Part shown: positions 1 to 8,692 of the stretch, in pieces | Position numbering within the stretch: the stretch's first letter is position 1 | How the letters are laid out: every line of letters begins with the position of its first letter | Assembly: GCA_052168315.1 (NCBI GenBank) | Contig: JBQLZO010000037.1 | Coordinates: 1-61,112 of the forward strand | Reading direction: 5' to 3' | Length of the DNA: 61,112 nt | Source of the DNA: JBQLZO01 sp052168315 | GTDB lineage: Bacteria > Planctomycetota > Phycisphaerae > Phycisphaerales > UBA1924 | Translations under genes and position numbers: made by a program | Notes under the pieces: model-generated | The model's database searches: none | Seen by the model: the letters and a program-made list of their open reading frames with translations, nothing else | What the model was told of the DNA's origin: nothing

Positions 1-1
1 C

Positions 2-79
2 CCTCCCGGCGCCGCGATCGCATCGCCCGGGGCCGCTGAGCTGGCCGCGGTCACCACTCTGCAATCACTCGTGCGATGA
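2..79 (+). CDS. possible C-terminal end of a gene entering from the left edge
   Basis: A frame open from the window edge reads about 25 codons to a TGA at 77-79, ending in Leu-Gln-Ser-Leu-Val-Arg. The composition (Ala, Leu, Glu, few Arg/Pro runs) is compatible with the tail of a real protein. The TGA overlaps an ATG at 76 in the arrangement used by genuine operon neighbours elsewhere in this window. It is too short to identify. Confidence 0.2.
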   Translation, partial: PPGAAIASPGAAELAAVTTLQSLVR

Positions 80-234
80 CCCTTCGTGTCCCGCCATTGC
101 CGGCGGGGTTCGCGTCGGGTGTGCATCGCATCACCGATCCGGCTCGTGCCATCCCGGCGCCCCGCGCTGGGATGGAGCGCACCGTGTTCGCCCGTGCCGG
201 CGCGACGGTGCGGGCCTTGAAGAGGCATCCGCCC

Positions 235-657
235 ATGACCGAGAAGTTCGCTTCCACGATCGAATCAGCACCGCTGCAGTCCCCGGGCGGCGCGCTGTGC
301 AGGCGTCTGGCCCCCGAGGATGTGCTCCCGGGGATCTTCATCACCATCGCGCTGGAGCGCCGTGAGTGCGTGAACATCTGGCAGCTCGAGTGGCACGCCG
401 GTTCGTCTCCGCCGTTCCTGCGTTGGTCCGAGATCCCGCGCGAGGCCGGGAGGCCGCTGCGCGTGGTCGGCGTGTGCCTGCCCTTCGTGCTCGTCCAGAA
501 GCCGAGCGGGCGGACGAAGACGCTCGACCTGCGCCGCGTCGAACTGTTCGCGCTCACCGACCGATTCGGGCGCGAGGCGTTCGTCCGAATGGCCCGGGAG
601 CGCGAAGAGGAGCGCACCGGACGGAGCCAGCGTGAGCACTGCGATGACGATCCATGA
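235..657 (+). CDS. hypothetical protein, 140 residues
   Basis: I do not recognise this protein. It has no signal peptide, membrane segment or catalytic motif that I can see. The centre is hydrophobic and aromatic (IWQLEW at residues 48-53, a VCLPFVLV stretch near 80-87), which suggests a small folded domain, and the last 30 residues are Arg/Glu rich. I start it at the ATG at 235 (protein begins MTEKFAST). The frame is open further back to an ATG at 76 that overlaps the stop of the frame entering from the left edge, so a 193-residue form is possible. The additional N-terminal part is Arg/Pro/Ala rich and looks like chance open frame in GC-rich DNA. It faces the CpcT-like gene tail to tail. That it is coding is inferred from frame length and composition only. 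Confidence 0.55.
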   Translation: MTEKFASTIESAPLQSPGGALCRRLAPEDVLPGIFITIALERRECVNIWQLEWHAGSSPPFLRWSEIPREAGRPLRVVGVCLPFVLVQKPSGRTKTLDLRRVELFALTDRFGREAFVRMAREREEERTGRSQREHCDDDP

Positions 658-783
658 TCGATCGCATCGGCGCGCCCGCGGGCGTGCGCCGCTCGAACAC
701 AACCCATGCCCGCCCGCGCCGGGTCGCACCGGCGTGGGCGCTTCCATCGCGCGGTCCGATCAGTACGGAGCCGCGCCGGAGCG

Positions 784-1506
784 TCAGCGTCCGATGCGCC
801 GGAACTCGTACGGGCCCTCGGTCGAGCCCCAGACCTGCTCTCCATCGGCCGACCAGCCGCGATCCCAAGTGAGCAGCGTGTCGGCGTCCATCGTGACCGT
901 GCTGGTGGCGTACGCAGCGCCCGCGAGTTCGGATTCGCACCCGTTCCCGCGCGTGCCGCCCGTGAAGTTCCGCGTGTCCTGGTTGTACCGGAGGTAGACG
1001 GTGCAGCCCTCGCGCGGGATGAGGTCCGCGGGGGTCAGGGCATCGAGGCGCGAGGGATCCTCGTGCGCGCCGGCGTACGCCAGCGGGTCGCCCGGGAGCA
1101 GGTAGACGCGCGACTCCACGCTCTCAGGCGCGGTCCAGTCGATGCGATAGATCCGCTGTCGGTACGGGCGATCCAGCCGCGTCGCCGCGGCCTGCTCGAC
1201 ATACACCCACAGCGTCTGCCCCTCGCCCGGGCCGCTCCCGGCGCGGTCGGTCCAGATCGGCGTCATGTGGAGGTGGATGTCGAAGAACGAGTCGGGGTTC
1301 GCGAGCGCCTGCGCGGTCGAGGTGTAGTGCCCATCCATGATCCGGGCCATCACCCGGTGCGGGCCCTCGCCGCGTCCGGAGGCGGCGGCGTCGGCGTCCC
1401 GGCCGCCGCTGGCGCAGCCCTGCGCTGCGAGCATCATCGTTGCGCCGATTGCGACCGCGGCGGCGATCCGAGCGAGGAAATGAGAGGGTGTGTTCGGGCG
1501 TGGCAT
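784..1506 (-). CDS. CpcT/CpeT-family (DUF1001) probable lipoprotein
   Basis: The protein of 240 residues has an N-terminal hydrophobic segment (about 10-30) ending in Gly-Cys at residue 31, which suggests a lipoprotein. The rest carries hallmarks of the CpcT/CpeT family, whose phycobiliprotein members attach bilins to cysteines in cyanobacteria: YRQRIYRI near 115-122, a GC at 157-158, the GGTRGNGCES stretch at 173-182, WDRGW at 204-208 and VWGSTEGPYEF at 215-225. I choose the ATG at 1506 because it gives the signal peptide and follows a GGAG. A longer frame upstream adds only basic residues. It is the last of three leftward genes (membrane protein, GNAT, this one) with gaps of 92 and 70 bases. 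No phycobiliprotein or photosynthesis gene is in view, so lyase activity is unlikely. Family membership is fairly sure; the role in this host is unknown. Confidence 0.8.
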   Translation of the reverse strand: MPRPNTPSHFLARIAAAVAIGATMMLAAQGCASGGRDADAAASGRGEGPHRVMARIMDGHYTSTAQALANPDSFFDIHLHMTPIWTDRAGSGPGEGQTLWVYVEQAAATRLDRPYRQRIYRIDWTAPESVESRVYLLPGDPLAYAGAHEDPSRLDALTPADLIPREGCTVYLRYNQDTRNFTGGTRGNGCESELAGAAYATSTVTMDADTLLTWDRGWSADGEQVWGSTEGPYEFRRIGR

Positions 1507-1576
1507 GCTCCGCTCCGGCTTGAGTAGGGTGTGCTGGGTGCTCTTGAGAGGGTACGCGCGGGCCGGCAAGCCCGTC

Positions 1577-2083
1577 TCACAATGGCGCGATGAGCGGTTT
1601 CTCAAGCAGCCGGTGAGGGATCAGATCGTACTTGTTCGGCCCGAGACCGAAGTCCGTGTATCCGAGGCGCGAATAGAACCCGACGGCCGCGGTGCGGGCT
1701 TCCATCCACAGGCGCTGCGCGCCGCGCTCGATCGCGAGCCGCTCGAGCGCGCCCATCATCTCACGCGCCACGCCCTTGCCGCGCACCTCCGGATCGGCGG
1801 CGAAGTACCGGAGCTGCGCGGAGGGCGCGACCGGATGGTCCGGCTGCAGGTCGAGCCGGGCGACGCACACGATCCGCGCCGCGCCGGAGCCCGGCGCTTC
1901 GGGAGTCCCTGCCTCCGATTCGATGATCGAGGCGCGGTGCAGGATGCCATCCCGGTCGCGCGGGTGGTCGAGTTCGCTGGTCGTGACCGAGTGCGGGAGC
2001 CCGAACGGCTCGTAGAGATTCCGGTACCGGCAGGCGAGGTAGGCGAGCCACAAGTCGTCGGTGTCCGGGGTGATGATCCGCAT
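1577..2083 (-). CDS. GNAT-family N-acetyltransferase
   Basis: A 168-residue acyl-CoA-dependent N-acetyltransferase of unknown substrate. The acetyl-CoA signature is visible around residues 96-110 (AADPEVRGKGVAREMM, matching R-x-x-G-x-A), followed by the Leu-rich helix and the typical C-terminal FYSRLGYTDFG. The start at 2083 (MRIITPDTDD) is chosen because homologous sequence begins there; the frame stays open far upstream but without plausible protein composition. It lies between the membrane protein at 2176-2832 and the CpcT-like gene, in the same direction, so the three may share a transcript. It probably acts on a small molecule in the cytoplasm, but the substrate cannot be read from the sequence. 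Confidence 0.85.
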   Translation of the reverse strand: MRIITPDTDDLWLAYLACRYRNLYEPFGLPHSVTTSELDHPRDRDGILHRASIIESEAGTPEAPGSGAARIVCVARLDLQPDHPVAPSAQLRYFAADPEVRGKGVAREMMGALERLAIERGAQRLWMEARTAAVGFYSRLGYTDFGLGPNKYDLIPHRLLEKPLIAPL

Positions 2084-2175
2084 GCGGCGGAAGCGTAGCG
2101 GGACGCGACCGCTCGGCCGGGGTGGAGAAGGGGGTGAGACGCCGGGATGGGCGGGCTCGGCGCGTTCCCGCTGGC

Positions 2176-2832
2176 TCAGGGCGTTGTGCGGTAGCGATTG
2201 CCCCACCCGATCCACTCCATGCCCGCATCGTTGCCGTAGATCGAGATGCCCTCGAGCCGGACCGCCTGCCACGCTTCCGGGCCGCGTCCCTCGAACCGCT
2301 GCCACTGGACCTCCCAGGTCGAGCCCACCGTGCCCGGGTTCTGCGTCAGCGTTGTCCTGCACCGGAACCGCACCCGTGCGGTGTTGGATCCCTGCACCTC
2401 GACGCTCTCGATCCGGACCGAGTTGGAAGTGATGGCCCGGTCCATCCCGGCGGTCACGGAGATGAGCCAGTCGGCGCCGAAGTCGATCCCGGAGGCCCCG
2501 CGCGAGGCGATGACAAAGCGGGGCGCGAGCATGGGCTCGACCGTGTTCGGTTCCGCACCCGCGATCGCGTTGACGAACTGTTCGGTCCGCTCCGAGAGCA
2601 TCGCCTCTGTCGTCACCACCATCGACCCGATCGCGAAGATGCCGCCCCCGACGAGCAGCCCCGCGCCCGCGACGATGGCCGCGAGCTTCCCGCGCCCGGC
2701 GCGGTTGATGATGACCGCGGCGACGAAGCCGATCGCCGCCGCGAGCAGCGCCCCGATCCACGGCTGGTCGAGCAGAGCGGTCTGCCACAGCGGCGTGCCG
2801 CCGAGGGGGATGAGCGTGGGAAGGTGGTGCAT
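2176..2832 (-). CDS. hypothetical membrane protein with two N-terminal helices
   Basis: This protein of 218 residues has two membrane segments, about 23-42 and 50-71, separated by a short basic loop (NRAGRGK). An outer or periplasmic domain of about 145 residues follows. That domain contains alternating strands ending in a Trp/Tyr/Gly-rich tail; its size and pattern resemble an NTF2-like fold, but I cannot confirm this. It is first of three leftward genes and diverges from the glycosyltransferase operon at 3081, so the 248 bases between them should hold promoters for both directions. No function is assigned. Confidence 0.7.
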   Translation of the reverse strand: MHHLPTLIPLGGTPLWQTALLDQPWIGALLAAAIGFVAAVIINRAGRGKLAAIVAGAGLLVGGGIFAIGSMVVTTEAMLSERTEQFVNAIAGAEPNTVEPMLAPRFVIASRGASGIDFGADWLISVTAGMDRAITSNSVRIESVEVQGSNTARVRFRCRTTLTQNPGTVGSTWEVQWQRFEGRGPEAWQAVRLEGISIYGNDAGMEWIGWGNRYRTTP

Positions 2833-3080
2833 CGTCGCGGGTTCCTTGGGATGGGATCAGAGGGCGGCGGACCGGGAATGCAGGGTCCGCGCCCCGCCGC
2901 CCTTCGGGGCCACCTAAGTGGGCGATGGGCGGACGCGGCTCACCGGGCTCTACGCCCGGGTTCGGTGCATTGTTGCAGGCCGATCGGCGTGGTTCCCGAT
3001 TCGCGAGGTGCGTTCTCGCGCCGGGGCCCGTCGGCTCCACGACGGCGATGCCGGGCGGGGGCACCGGTTCGAGGGTCAGG

Positions 3081-6000
3081 ATGGCGATGGGCGAGCGTGC
3101 GATGGACATCGAATGGAGCGAGTCGACCTTCCGCGCCAATGCCGCGGCGCTGTCACGGCGCAATCCCTGGCTGGCGACGGCGCTGGAGGCGTGCGGCCCG
3201 CGCACCGGGCTGGTCTTCGAGCCCAGCGAGGAATCGTCTGGGGCCCTGGCCGCGACGCTGGACGGGCGCGCTCTGGCGTCGAAGCGCCGCCCGCTTGAGG
3301 AAGCCAGGCGGTGGGCCGAGTCGGTGGATTTGGATGGCAACGCGGTGGCGGTGGTGCACGGGTTCGGGCTCGGGCACCATGTCGCGGCGCTGGGAGAGCG
3401 GTGCGATCCGCTCTCGGCGATCGTGGTCGTGGAGCCCGATCTCGCGCTTCTGCGCGCGGTCTTCGGTCGGATCGATCATTCCGAGTGGCTCGAACGCTGC
3501 GAGGTGCGGTTCGCGCCCTCTTCGGGCGAGGTCGGCACGCTGGTGAGCTGCCTGCGCGGGCTCGAGGCGGCGCTGGGATCGGGCGTGTGCATCGTGGTGC
3601 ATCCGCCCAGCGCGAAGCGGCTGGCCCCGGACATCGCCGCGTTCAACGAGGCGTTCCCCGCGGCCGTGGCGACCGTGCGCACGCACATCGTGACGACGCT
3701 GATGCAGTCGGACACGACCTTCCGCAACGCGCTGGCCAACGCCGAGGTGTACGCGCGATCCGAGGGCATCGCGCCGCTGAAGGGATGCGCGGGCGGACGC
3801 CTGGGCGTGGTGGTCTCCGCTGGGCCCTCTCTGAAGCGGAATGTCGAACTGCTCCGCGATCCGGAGTTTCGCGCCCGGTGCGTGGTGGTCGCGGTGCAGA
3901 CGGTGCTCAAGCCGCTGCTGGCGCTGGGCATCCGCCCGGACTTCGTGACCGCGATCGACTACGCCGAGATCTCCGCGCGGTTCTACGAGGGGCTGACGTC
4001 CGAGGATGTCGAGGGCGTGACGCTCGTCGCCACGGCCCGATCGAACCCGGCGATCCACAACGCCTGGCCCGGACGGCGGCGCGTGATCCACGAGGACATC
4101 CTCGACCTGGCGCTGGGGGCAGAGCTGGCCGGCTCGCCCGATGGGCGTGCGCGGGGCACGCTCCCGCCGGCCGCGACGGTCGCGCACCTCGCGTACGCGC
4201 TGGCGCGTCACATGGGGTGCGATCCGGTCGCGCTGATCGGGCAGGACCTTGCGTTCACCGATGGGCAGTACTACGCCGATGGCGCTGCGATCCACACCAC
4301 ATGGGGGGCGGAGATCAACGGGTTCCGCACGCTCGAGATGATGGAGTGGGAACGCATCGTGCGGATGCGATCCCACCTGTATCGCAAGCAGGACCAGCTC
4401 GGGCGCCCGGTGTACGCCGATGAGCAGATGGCGACTTACGCGGCCCAGTTCGAGCAGCTCTTCGCCGCCGATGCGCAGCGCGGGCTGCGGACCATCGACG
4501 CGACCGAGGGCGGCATCGCCAAGCGGCACACCGAATCGATGGCCCTCCTCGAGGCGCTCGAGGCCCACGCGGGCGATGATGCGGCCCCCATCGCGCCGTT
4601 TCCGTTGGCGCTCGATCACGCGTGCCCGGAGCGCCGGGAGCGGGTGCGGGAACGGCTCGCAGCGCTTCGGACGGGCGTCCGCCGGATCGTGCGGCTCTCG
4701 CGCCAGACCGAGGAACTGCTGGCGCGGATCACGCGGCACGCCGACGATGTGCCGCGGATCAACCGGCTCGTGGACGAGGTCCACCGGATCCGCGACGAGG
4801 TGCACACCATCGAGCCGGCGTGGACGCTGCTCCAGCGGCTGAACCAGACGGCGGCCATGAAACGCTTCGCGGCCGATCGCCGCATCGCGCGGGCGGTGGA
4901 TGCGGATGAGCGCGAGCGGATGGCGCTGCGGATCGAGCGCGACATCGTAAATGTGCGCTGGATGGCCGAGGTCGGCGACTACTTCGACCAGATGCTGGCG
5001 CGGATCGATGATTCGTTCGACGGCGCCCCGGCGCTGACACGCGAGGTCGTGGCCGCGTCGGACACGGAGGGGGGCGAGAGTGCGGGCGGGGGCGCGCGTT
5101 GTGCGCCGCGCTGCTGGGCGGTGCTGGTGGATGGACCCGGGCTGTGCGATGGCGGCTCGTGGGCCCGGGCGCTGGCGCCGGGATCGCCGCCGCCGCTCAA
5201 ACTGCTGGTCGACCGACTGGCCCGCAGCACGCGGGTGCGGGGGATCGCGATCCTGACTACTCGGACTGAGGAAGCGCAGCGCGTGCTTGGCACGCCGCCG
5301 TCCGGGATCGACCTGCGGGTCGTGCATATCCCGAAGCCATCCGAGGGCGAGGATGCGTGCCGGCGTGCGGTGCGCACAGCGCGCCTCGGCGCTGCCGCAT
5401 CATGGCGCGGCGGCGTGGGCAACCTCACCGTGTTCGATGAGTCGTTTGATGCGGGGCGGATCGTCGCGGCGCTGACGGAGGCGGGGCTGCTCGACGCGAT
5501 CGATGCGGCCCTCATCGCGGGGATGGACTGGTGCCTGCTGGATCCAGTGCTCGTCGATCGCATGATCGAGCAGCACGAGGAGTGCCCGGAGCAGTTCGGG
5601 ATCGTGATCTCGCAGGCGCTGCCGGGGCTGTCTCCGGTGCTGCTCTCGCAGAAGAACCTGCGCGAGTTCGCCGGCGGCCAGGGCGACAACGCTGTGTTCT
5701 CGAACCTCGGCGGCACGCTCGGGTATGTGCCCGTGCGCCCCCGCCCGGATCCGATCGGGCGGGCGAACTGCATCCGGATCGACGGCCCGGCCCGGGATGG
5801 CGGGATCCGCCTGATCCCGGACACGCGGCGGGGTCGCGAGGGGGTGCGCGGCGCGCTGGAGCGTCTGGGCGATCGGGTTGTCGAGGCCGATGCCGATGCA
5901 TGCGCGCGTGCGGCGATCGGTGCGCTCGGCGTGCTGCCGCCGGGTGAACTCGTGGTGAACGCCGCCCCGCCGGCGCGGTGCGCCGGCGTGATGGGCGGGT

Positions 6001-6833
6001 GGTTCGATGCCACGCCGGTGGGCGTGCCGGGCGCAGTCCAGGGGATCTCGTGCGAGGCGCTGCGCCGCGTGCTCAGCGACATGGGCGATGCGGCCCACTC
6101 GGTGGTGCTCACGATCGGGCTGACGGGGTGGCGCGGCTGGGGCTCGGTCTGCCCGGGCGATGGGCTCCGCCCCGCGGACCCGCTGGACACCGACGACTGG
6201 CGATCGCTGGTCGAGGCGGCCCGCGCGCAGGGCGTGGGCGCGGTGCATGTCCGGACCGATCTGTCCCGCGCGGGCGATGCCCACCGCCTGATCGACGCGG
6301 GCGTGGACATCGTGTCGGTGGATGCGTGGGCCAACGATGCGGCGCTGTACGAGCGGCTCACCGGGCGCGATGCGATGCGGGTGGTGTTCGAGAATCTGCA
6401 CACCATGCTCGAAGGGCGCGAGGTGGCGCGCGGGCTGCCGATCCCATGGGTCGTGCCGCGGATCACGCGGTGCGATGAGACCTACGAGGCGATCGAGGCG
6501 TTCTACGACAAGTGGCTGATCCTGGCGGGGGCCGCGGCGATCGACCCGCTTCCATCTCCGCGGTGCGGAGAGCGGATCGCGCCGCTGACGCTGCCCGCCT
6601 TCGTCGATCGGAGGCTGTGCTCGGAGCGGATGGTGGTGCTCGGCGACGGCGCGGTCGCCCGCGACGATGGCGCGATGGCGCTGGTCGAGTCGCCCGCACG
6701 GATGCTCGATCGGTGGGGCCAGCTGGTGCGTGAGCGCGACTGGCGCGATGGACAATCGGAACAAGGCGCACACGAGGGCGCGACGGGGCGGAGCCCGGCG
6801 CGCGCATCGGCGTGCGGAACGGAGGCGGCATGA
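3081..6833 (+). CDS. Maf-type motility glycosyltransferase (DUF115) fused to a nucleotidyltransferase-like and degenerate radical-SAM/SPASM-like region
   Basis: A 1250-residue fusion. Residues ~1-620 are a Maf (motility accessory factor, DUF115/MptE-like) protein: SAGPSLKRN near 245-253 and IGQDLAFTDGQYYADG near 386-401 are its hallmarks. Maf proteins transfer nonulosonic acids to flagellin in known systems. From ~678 (AVLVDGPG) a second part resembles a nucleotidyltransferase fold with a DWCLLDPVLVDRM stretch. The last ~300 residues resemble spirochaete-type radical SAM/SPASM proteins. At the position expected for CxxxCxxC, the sequence reads Cys967, Met971, Trp974, and the SPASM-like tail (CSERMVVLGDGAV) lacks the downstream cysteine, so iron-sulfur chemistry is unlikely. 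The ATG at 3081 follows GAGGG at good spacing; the frame is open to 2925. The stop overlaps the neuA start (ATGA). The Maf part is certain; the C-terminal assignment is inference. Confidence 0.85.
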   Translation: MAMGERAMDIEWSESTFRANAAALSRRNPWLATALEACGPRTGLVFEPSEESSGALAATLDGRALASKRRPLEEARRWAESVDLDGNAVAVVHGFGLGHHVAALGERCDPLSAIVVVEPDLALLRAVFGRIDHSEWLERCEVRFAPSSGEVGTLVSCLRGLEAALGSGVCIVVHPPSAKRLAPDIAAFNEAFPAAVATVRTHIVTTLMQSDTTFRNALANAEVYARSEGIAPLKGCAGGRLGVVVSAGPSLKRNVELLRDPEFRARCVVVAVQTVLKPLLALGIRPDFVTAIDYAEISARFYEGLTSEDVEGVTLVATARSNPAIHNAWPGRRRVIHEDILDLALGAELAGSPDGRARGTLPPAATVAHLAYALARHMGCDPVALIGQDLAFTDGQYYADGAAIHTTWGAEINGFRTLEMMEWERIVRMRSHLYRKQDQLGRPVYADEQMATYAAQFEQLFAADAQRGLRTIDATEGGIAKRHTESMALLEALEAHAGDDAAPIAPFPLALDHACPERRERVRERLAALRTGVRRIVRLSRQTEELLARITRHADDVPRINRLVDEVHRIRDEVHTIEPAWTLLQRLNQTAAMKRFAADRRIARAVDADERERMALRIERDIVNVRWMAEVGDYFDQMLARIDDSFDGAPALTREVVAASDTEGGESAGGGARCAPRCWAVLVDGPGLCDGGSWARALAPGSPPPLKLLVDRLARSTRVRGIAILTTRTEEAQRVLGTPPSGIDLRVVHIPKPSEGEDACRRAVRTARLGAAASWRGGVGNLTVFDESFDAGRIVAALTEAGLLDAIDAALIAGMDWCLLDPVLVDRMIEQHEECPEQFGIVISQALPGLSPVLLSQKNLREFAGGQGDNAVFSNLGGTLGYVPVRPRPDPIGRANCIRIDGPARDGGIRLIPDTRRGREGVRGALERLGDRVVEADADACARAAIGALGVLPPGELVVNAAPPARCAGVMGGWFDATPVGVPGAVQGISCEALRRVLSDMGDAAHSVVLTIGLTGWRGWGSVCPGDGLRPADPLDTDDWRSLVEAARAQGVGAVHVRTDLSRAGDAHRLIDAGVDIVSVDAWANDAALYERLTGRDAMRVVFENLHTMLEGREVARGLPIPWVVPRITRCDETYEAIEAFYDKWLILAGAAAIDPLPSPRCGERIAPLTLPAFVDRRLCSERMVVLGDGAVARDDGAMALVESPARMLDRWGQLVRERDWRDGQSEQGAHEGATGRSPARASACGTEAA

Positions 6834-7636
6834 GCGTGCTCGGTCTGATCATCGCCCGCGCGGGATCGCGCGGGGTTCCCGGCAAGAACACCATGCCGAT
6901 CGCGGGCGCCCCGTGCGTCCGGTGGACGATCGATGCGGGGCTGGAGGCCCTGCATCGCCAGGCAATCGATGTGCTCGCCGTGTCCACTGACGACGATGGC
7001 GTCGCTTCCGAAGCCATGGCGCGAAGCCTGGCGCTGGTCACGCGTCCGCCCGAGCTCGTGACCGCGGAGGCGCGCGTCGATGCGGTGATGCGCCACGCCC
7101 TGGGCGTCATCGAGGCGCGGCTCGAGCGGTCGTTCGACGCGGTGGCGCTGCTCTACGCCAATGTGCCCGTGCGTCCGCCGGGGCTGATCGAGCGGGCGGC
7201 GGCGGTGCTGCGGAGCACCGGGTGCGACTCCGTGCAGAGCTACGCGCCCGTCGGGAAGCACCACCCCTGGTGGACGGCCCGGATCGACGAGCAGACCAAC
7301 ACCGCGGCCCCGTTCGTCGGGACCGAACTGAACAACGGCGTGCACCGCCGGCAGGACTTGCCCCCGGCGTTCGTGCCCGACGGTGGTGTGCTGGTCGTCA
7401 CCGCCGCCGCGCTCCGCAGCGCCACGGATGCCGATGCCCCGCACGCGTTCCTTGGCGCGGATCGCCGCGGCGTGCTCACCGCCGAGGGCGAGGTGGTCGA
7501 CATCGATGCTCCGAACGATGCGCTGCTGGCCGATGCCATCCTGAGTCAGCGGATCGCGGAGCAGCAGGGCGGCGCCGCGCATCCGGAGAATTCGCGTGGC
7601 TACGAGACCCCCCGTGCGTTCAGGAGCGTCGCATGA
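6830..7636 (+). CDS. neuA: CMP-nonulosonic acid synthetase (acylneuraminate cytidylyltransferase)
   Basis: Activates a nonulosonic acid with CTP, giving the CMP-sugar donor used by the transferase. The 268-residue protein opens with the family's nucleotide-binding signature, LIIARAGSRGVPGKN at residues 5-19, and keeps STDDD near 52-56 and the VPVRPPGLI stretch typical of these enzymes. The ATG at 6830 follows a GGAGG and overlaps the stop of the Maf gene; its own stop overlaps the neuB start by ATGA, which points to coupled translation. The substrate could be Neu5Ac, legionaminic acid or a relative; the sequence does not decide. Family assignment is secure. Confidence 0.92.
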   Translation: MSVLGLIIARAGSRGVPGKNTMPIAGAPCVRWTIDAGLEALHRQAIDVLAVSTDDDGVASEAMARSLALVTRPPELVTAEARVDAVMRHALGVIEARLERSFDAVALLYANVPVRPPGLIERAAAVLRSTGCDSVQSYAPVGKHHPWWTARIDEQTNTAAPFVGTELNNGVHRRQDLPPAFVPDGGVLVVTAAALRSATDADAPHAFLGADRRGVLTAEGEVVDIDAPNDALLADAILSQRIAEQQGGAAHPENSRGYETPRAFRSVA

Positions 7637-8691
7637 TCATCGGGGCGCGTTCGATCGGTCCCGGCGAGCGTCCGTATGTCATCGCGGAGATCGGCGTGAA
7701 CCATGACGGGTGCGTGGAGCGGGCGCTCGCGCTTGTGGATGCGGCCGCCGAGGCGGGTGCCGATGCGATCAAGACCCAGTGGTTCCGCTCGGACCTGCTG
7801 CTCAGCAGCGCTGCGCGGCTCGCGATGTACCAGGCCAGCGCCGGCGAGCGCGATCCCGTCGCCATGCTCGACCGCCTCTGCCTCGGGCTCGACGAGATGC
7901 GGGCGGTCGTGGACCACACCAGGGCGCGGGGGCTGCACGCGGTGCTGACGGTGTTCTCGCCGGAACTGATCGGCGAGAGCGAATCGCTCTGCGTCGATGC
8001 GTACAAGTCCGCCTCGCCGGATGTCGTGAACAAGCCGCTGCTCGATGGGCTGGCTCGGACCGGTCGTCCGCTGATCGTCTCGACGGGCGCTGCGACGCTG
8101 GATGAGGTCCGGCGATGCGTGGACTGGCTGGATGGCATGCGGGCGGCGCGGAAACTTGCGATGCTCCACTGCGTCAGCGCCTATCCCACGCCGCTCGGAT
8201 CGGCATCGCTCGATGGGATCCGGGCCCTCTCGGCCCTCGAGCCGGGCGTGCCCGTCGGGTATTCGGATCACACCGAGGGCACCGAGACCGCCGGGCTCGC
8301 GGTGGCCGCGGGGGCCGTGATCCTCGAGAAGCACCTCACGCACGACCGCGCTGCGCAGGGGCCCGACCACGCCGCATCGCTCGAGCCGGATGGCTTCGCC
8401 CGGTATGTGCGCTCGGCCCACGAGGCGCACGCGATGATGGGTCGCGGCAAGGGCGTGCTCCCGGTTGAGGAAGAGGTCAGGATGCTGAGCCGCCAATCGC
8501 TGGTTGCCGCGCGCGACATCGCCGCCGGCGAGGTGATCGCCGCGGGCGATCTGCGTATCAAGCGCCCCGGGACTGGGCTGGCGCCGTGGATGATCGAGTC
8601 GGTGGTCGGCCAGCGGGCCGCGCGCCCGATCACGGCGGACCAGCCCCTGCTGACGGGCGACATCGCGTGGAGGCAGGCCTCGGCCGCCTAG
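7633..8691 (+). CDS. neuB: N-acylneuraminate (nonulosonic acid) synthase
   Basis: Condenses a C6 N-acyl sugar such as ManNAc with phosphoenolpyruvate to make the nine-carbon acid. The protein of 352 residues contains the NeuB TIM-barrel marks: AEIGVNHDG near 18-26, AIKTQWF near 46-52, VGYSDHTEG near 212-220 and EKHLTHDR followed by GPDHAASLEP near 235-255. A C-terminal SAF (antifreeze-like) domain begins near 285 (SLVAARDIAAGEVI). The start at 7633 overlaps the neuA stop. The frame stays open upstream to 7222 only as a shadow of neuA. It is the third gene of the maf-neuA-neuB-neuC operon; neuC supplies its likely substrate. Confidence 0.94.
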   Translation: MIIGARSIGPGERPYVIAEIGVNHDGCVERALALVDAAAEAGADAIKTQWFRSDLLLSSAARLAMYQASAGERDPVAMLDRLCLGLDEMRAVVDHTRARGLHAVLTVFSPELIGESESLCVDAYKSASPDVVNKPLLDGLARTGRPLIVSTGAATLDEVRRCVDWLDGMRAARKLAMLHCVSAYPTPLGSASLDGIRALSALEPGVPVGYSDHTEGTETAGLAVAAGAVILEKHLTHDRAAQGPDHAASLEPDGFARYVRSAHEAHAMMGRGKGVLPVEEEVRMLSRQSLVAARDIAAGEVIAAGDLRIKRPGTGLAPWMIESVVGQRAARPITADQPLLTGDIAWRQASAA

Positions 8692-8692
8692 G

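Noticed and set aside
2925..3080. Start of the Maf gene at 2925
   Set aside because: The additional 52 codons are Gly/Arg/Pro rich with no RBS; an ATG at 3081 has GAGGG at the right distance.
3153..5327. A 724-codon open frame on the minus strand opposite the Maf gene, and similar long antisense frames throughout
   Set aside because: High GC suppresses stop codons in the complementary third-position frames. The translations are Arg/Pro/Ala/His rich with no RBS or family signature, while the opposite strand has clear motifs.
3081..6833. Active radical SAM enzyme at the end of the Maf gene
   Set aside because: The cluster motif keeps only one cysteine; Met and Trp replace the others, and the SPASM cysteines are also incomplete.
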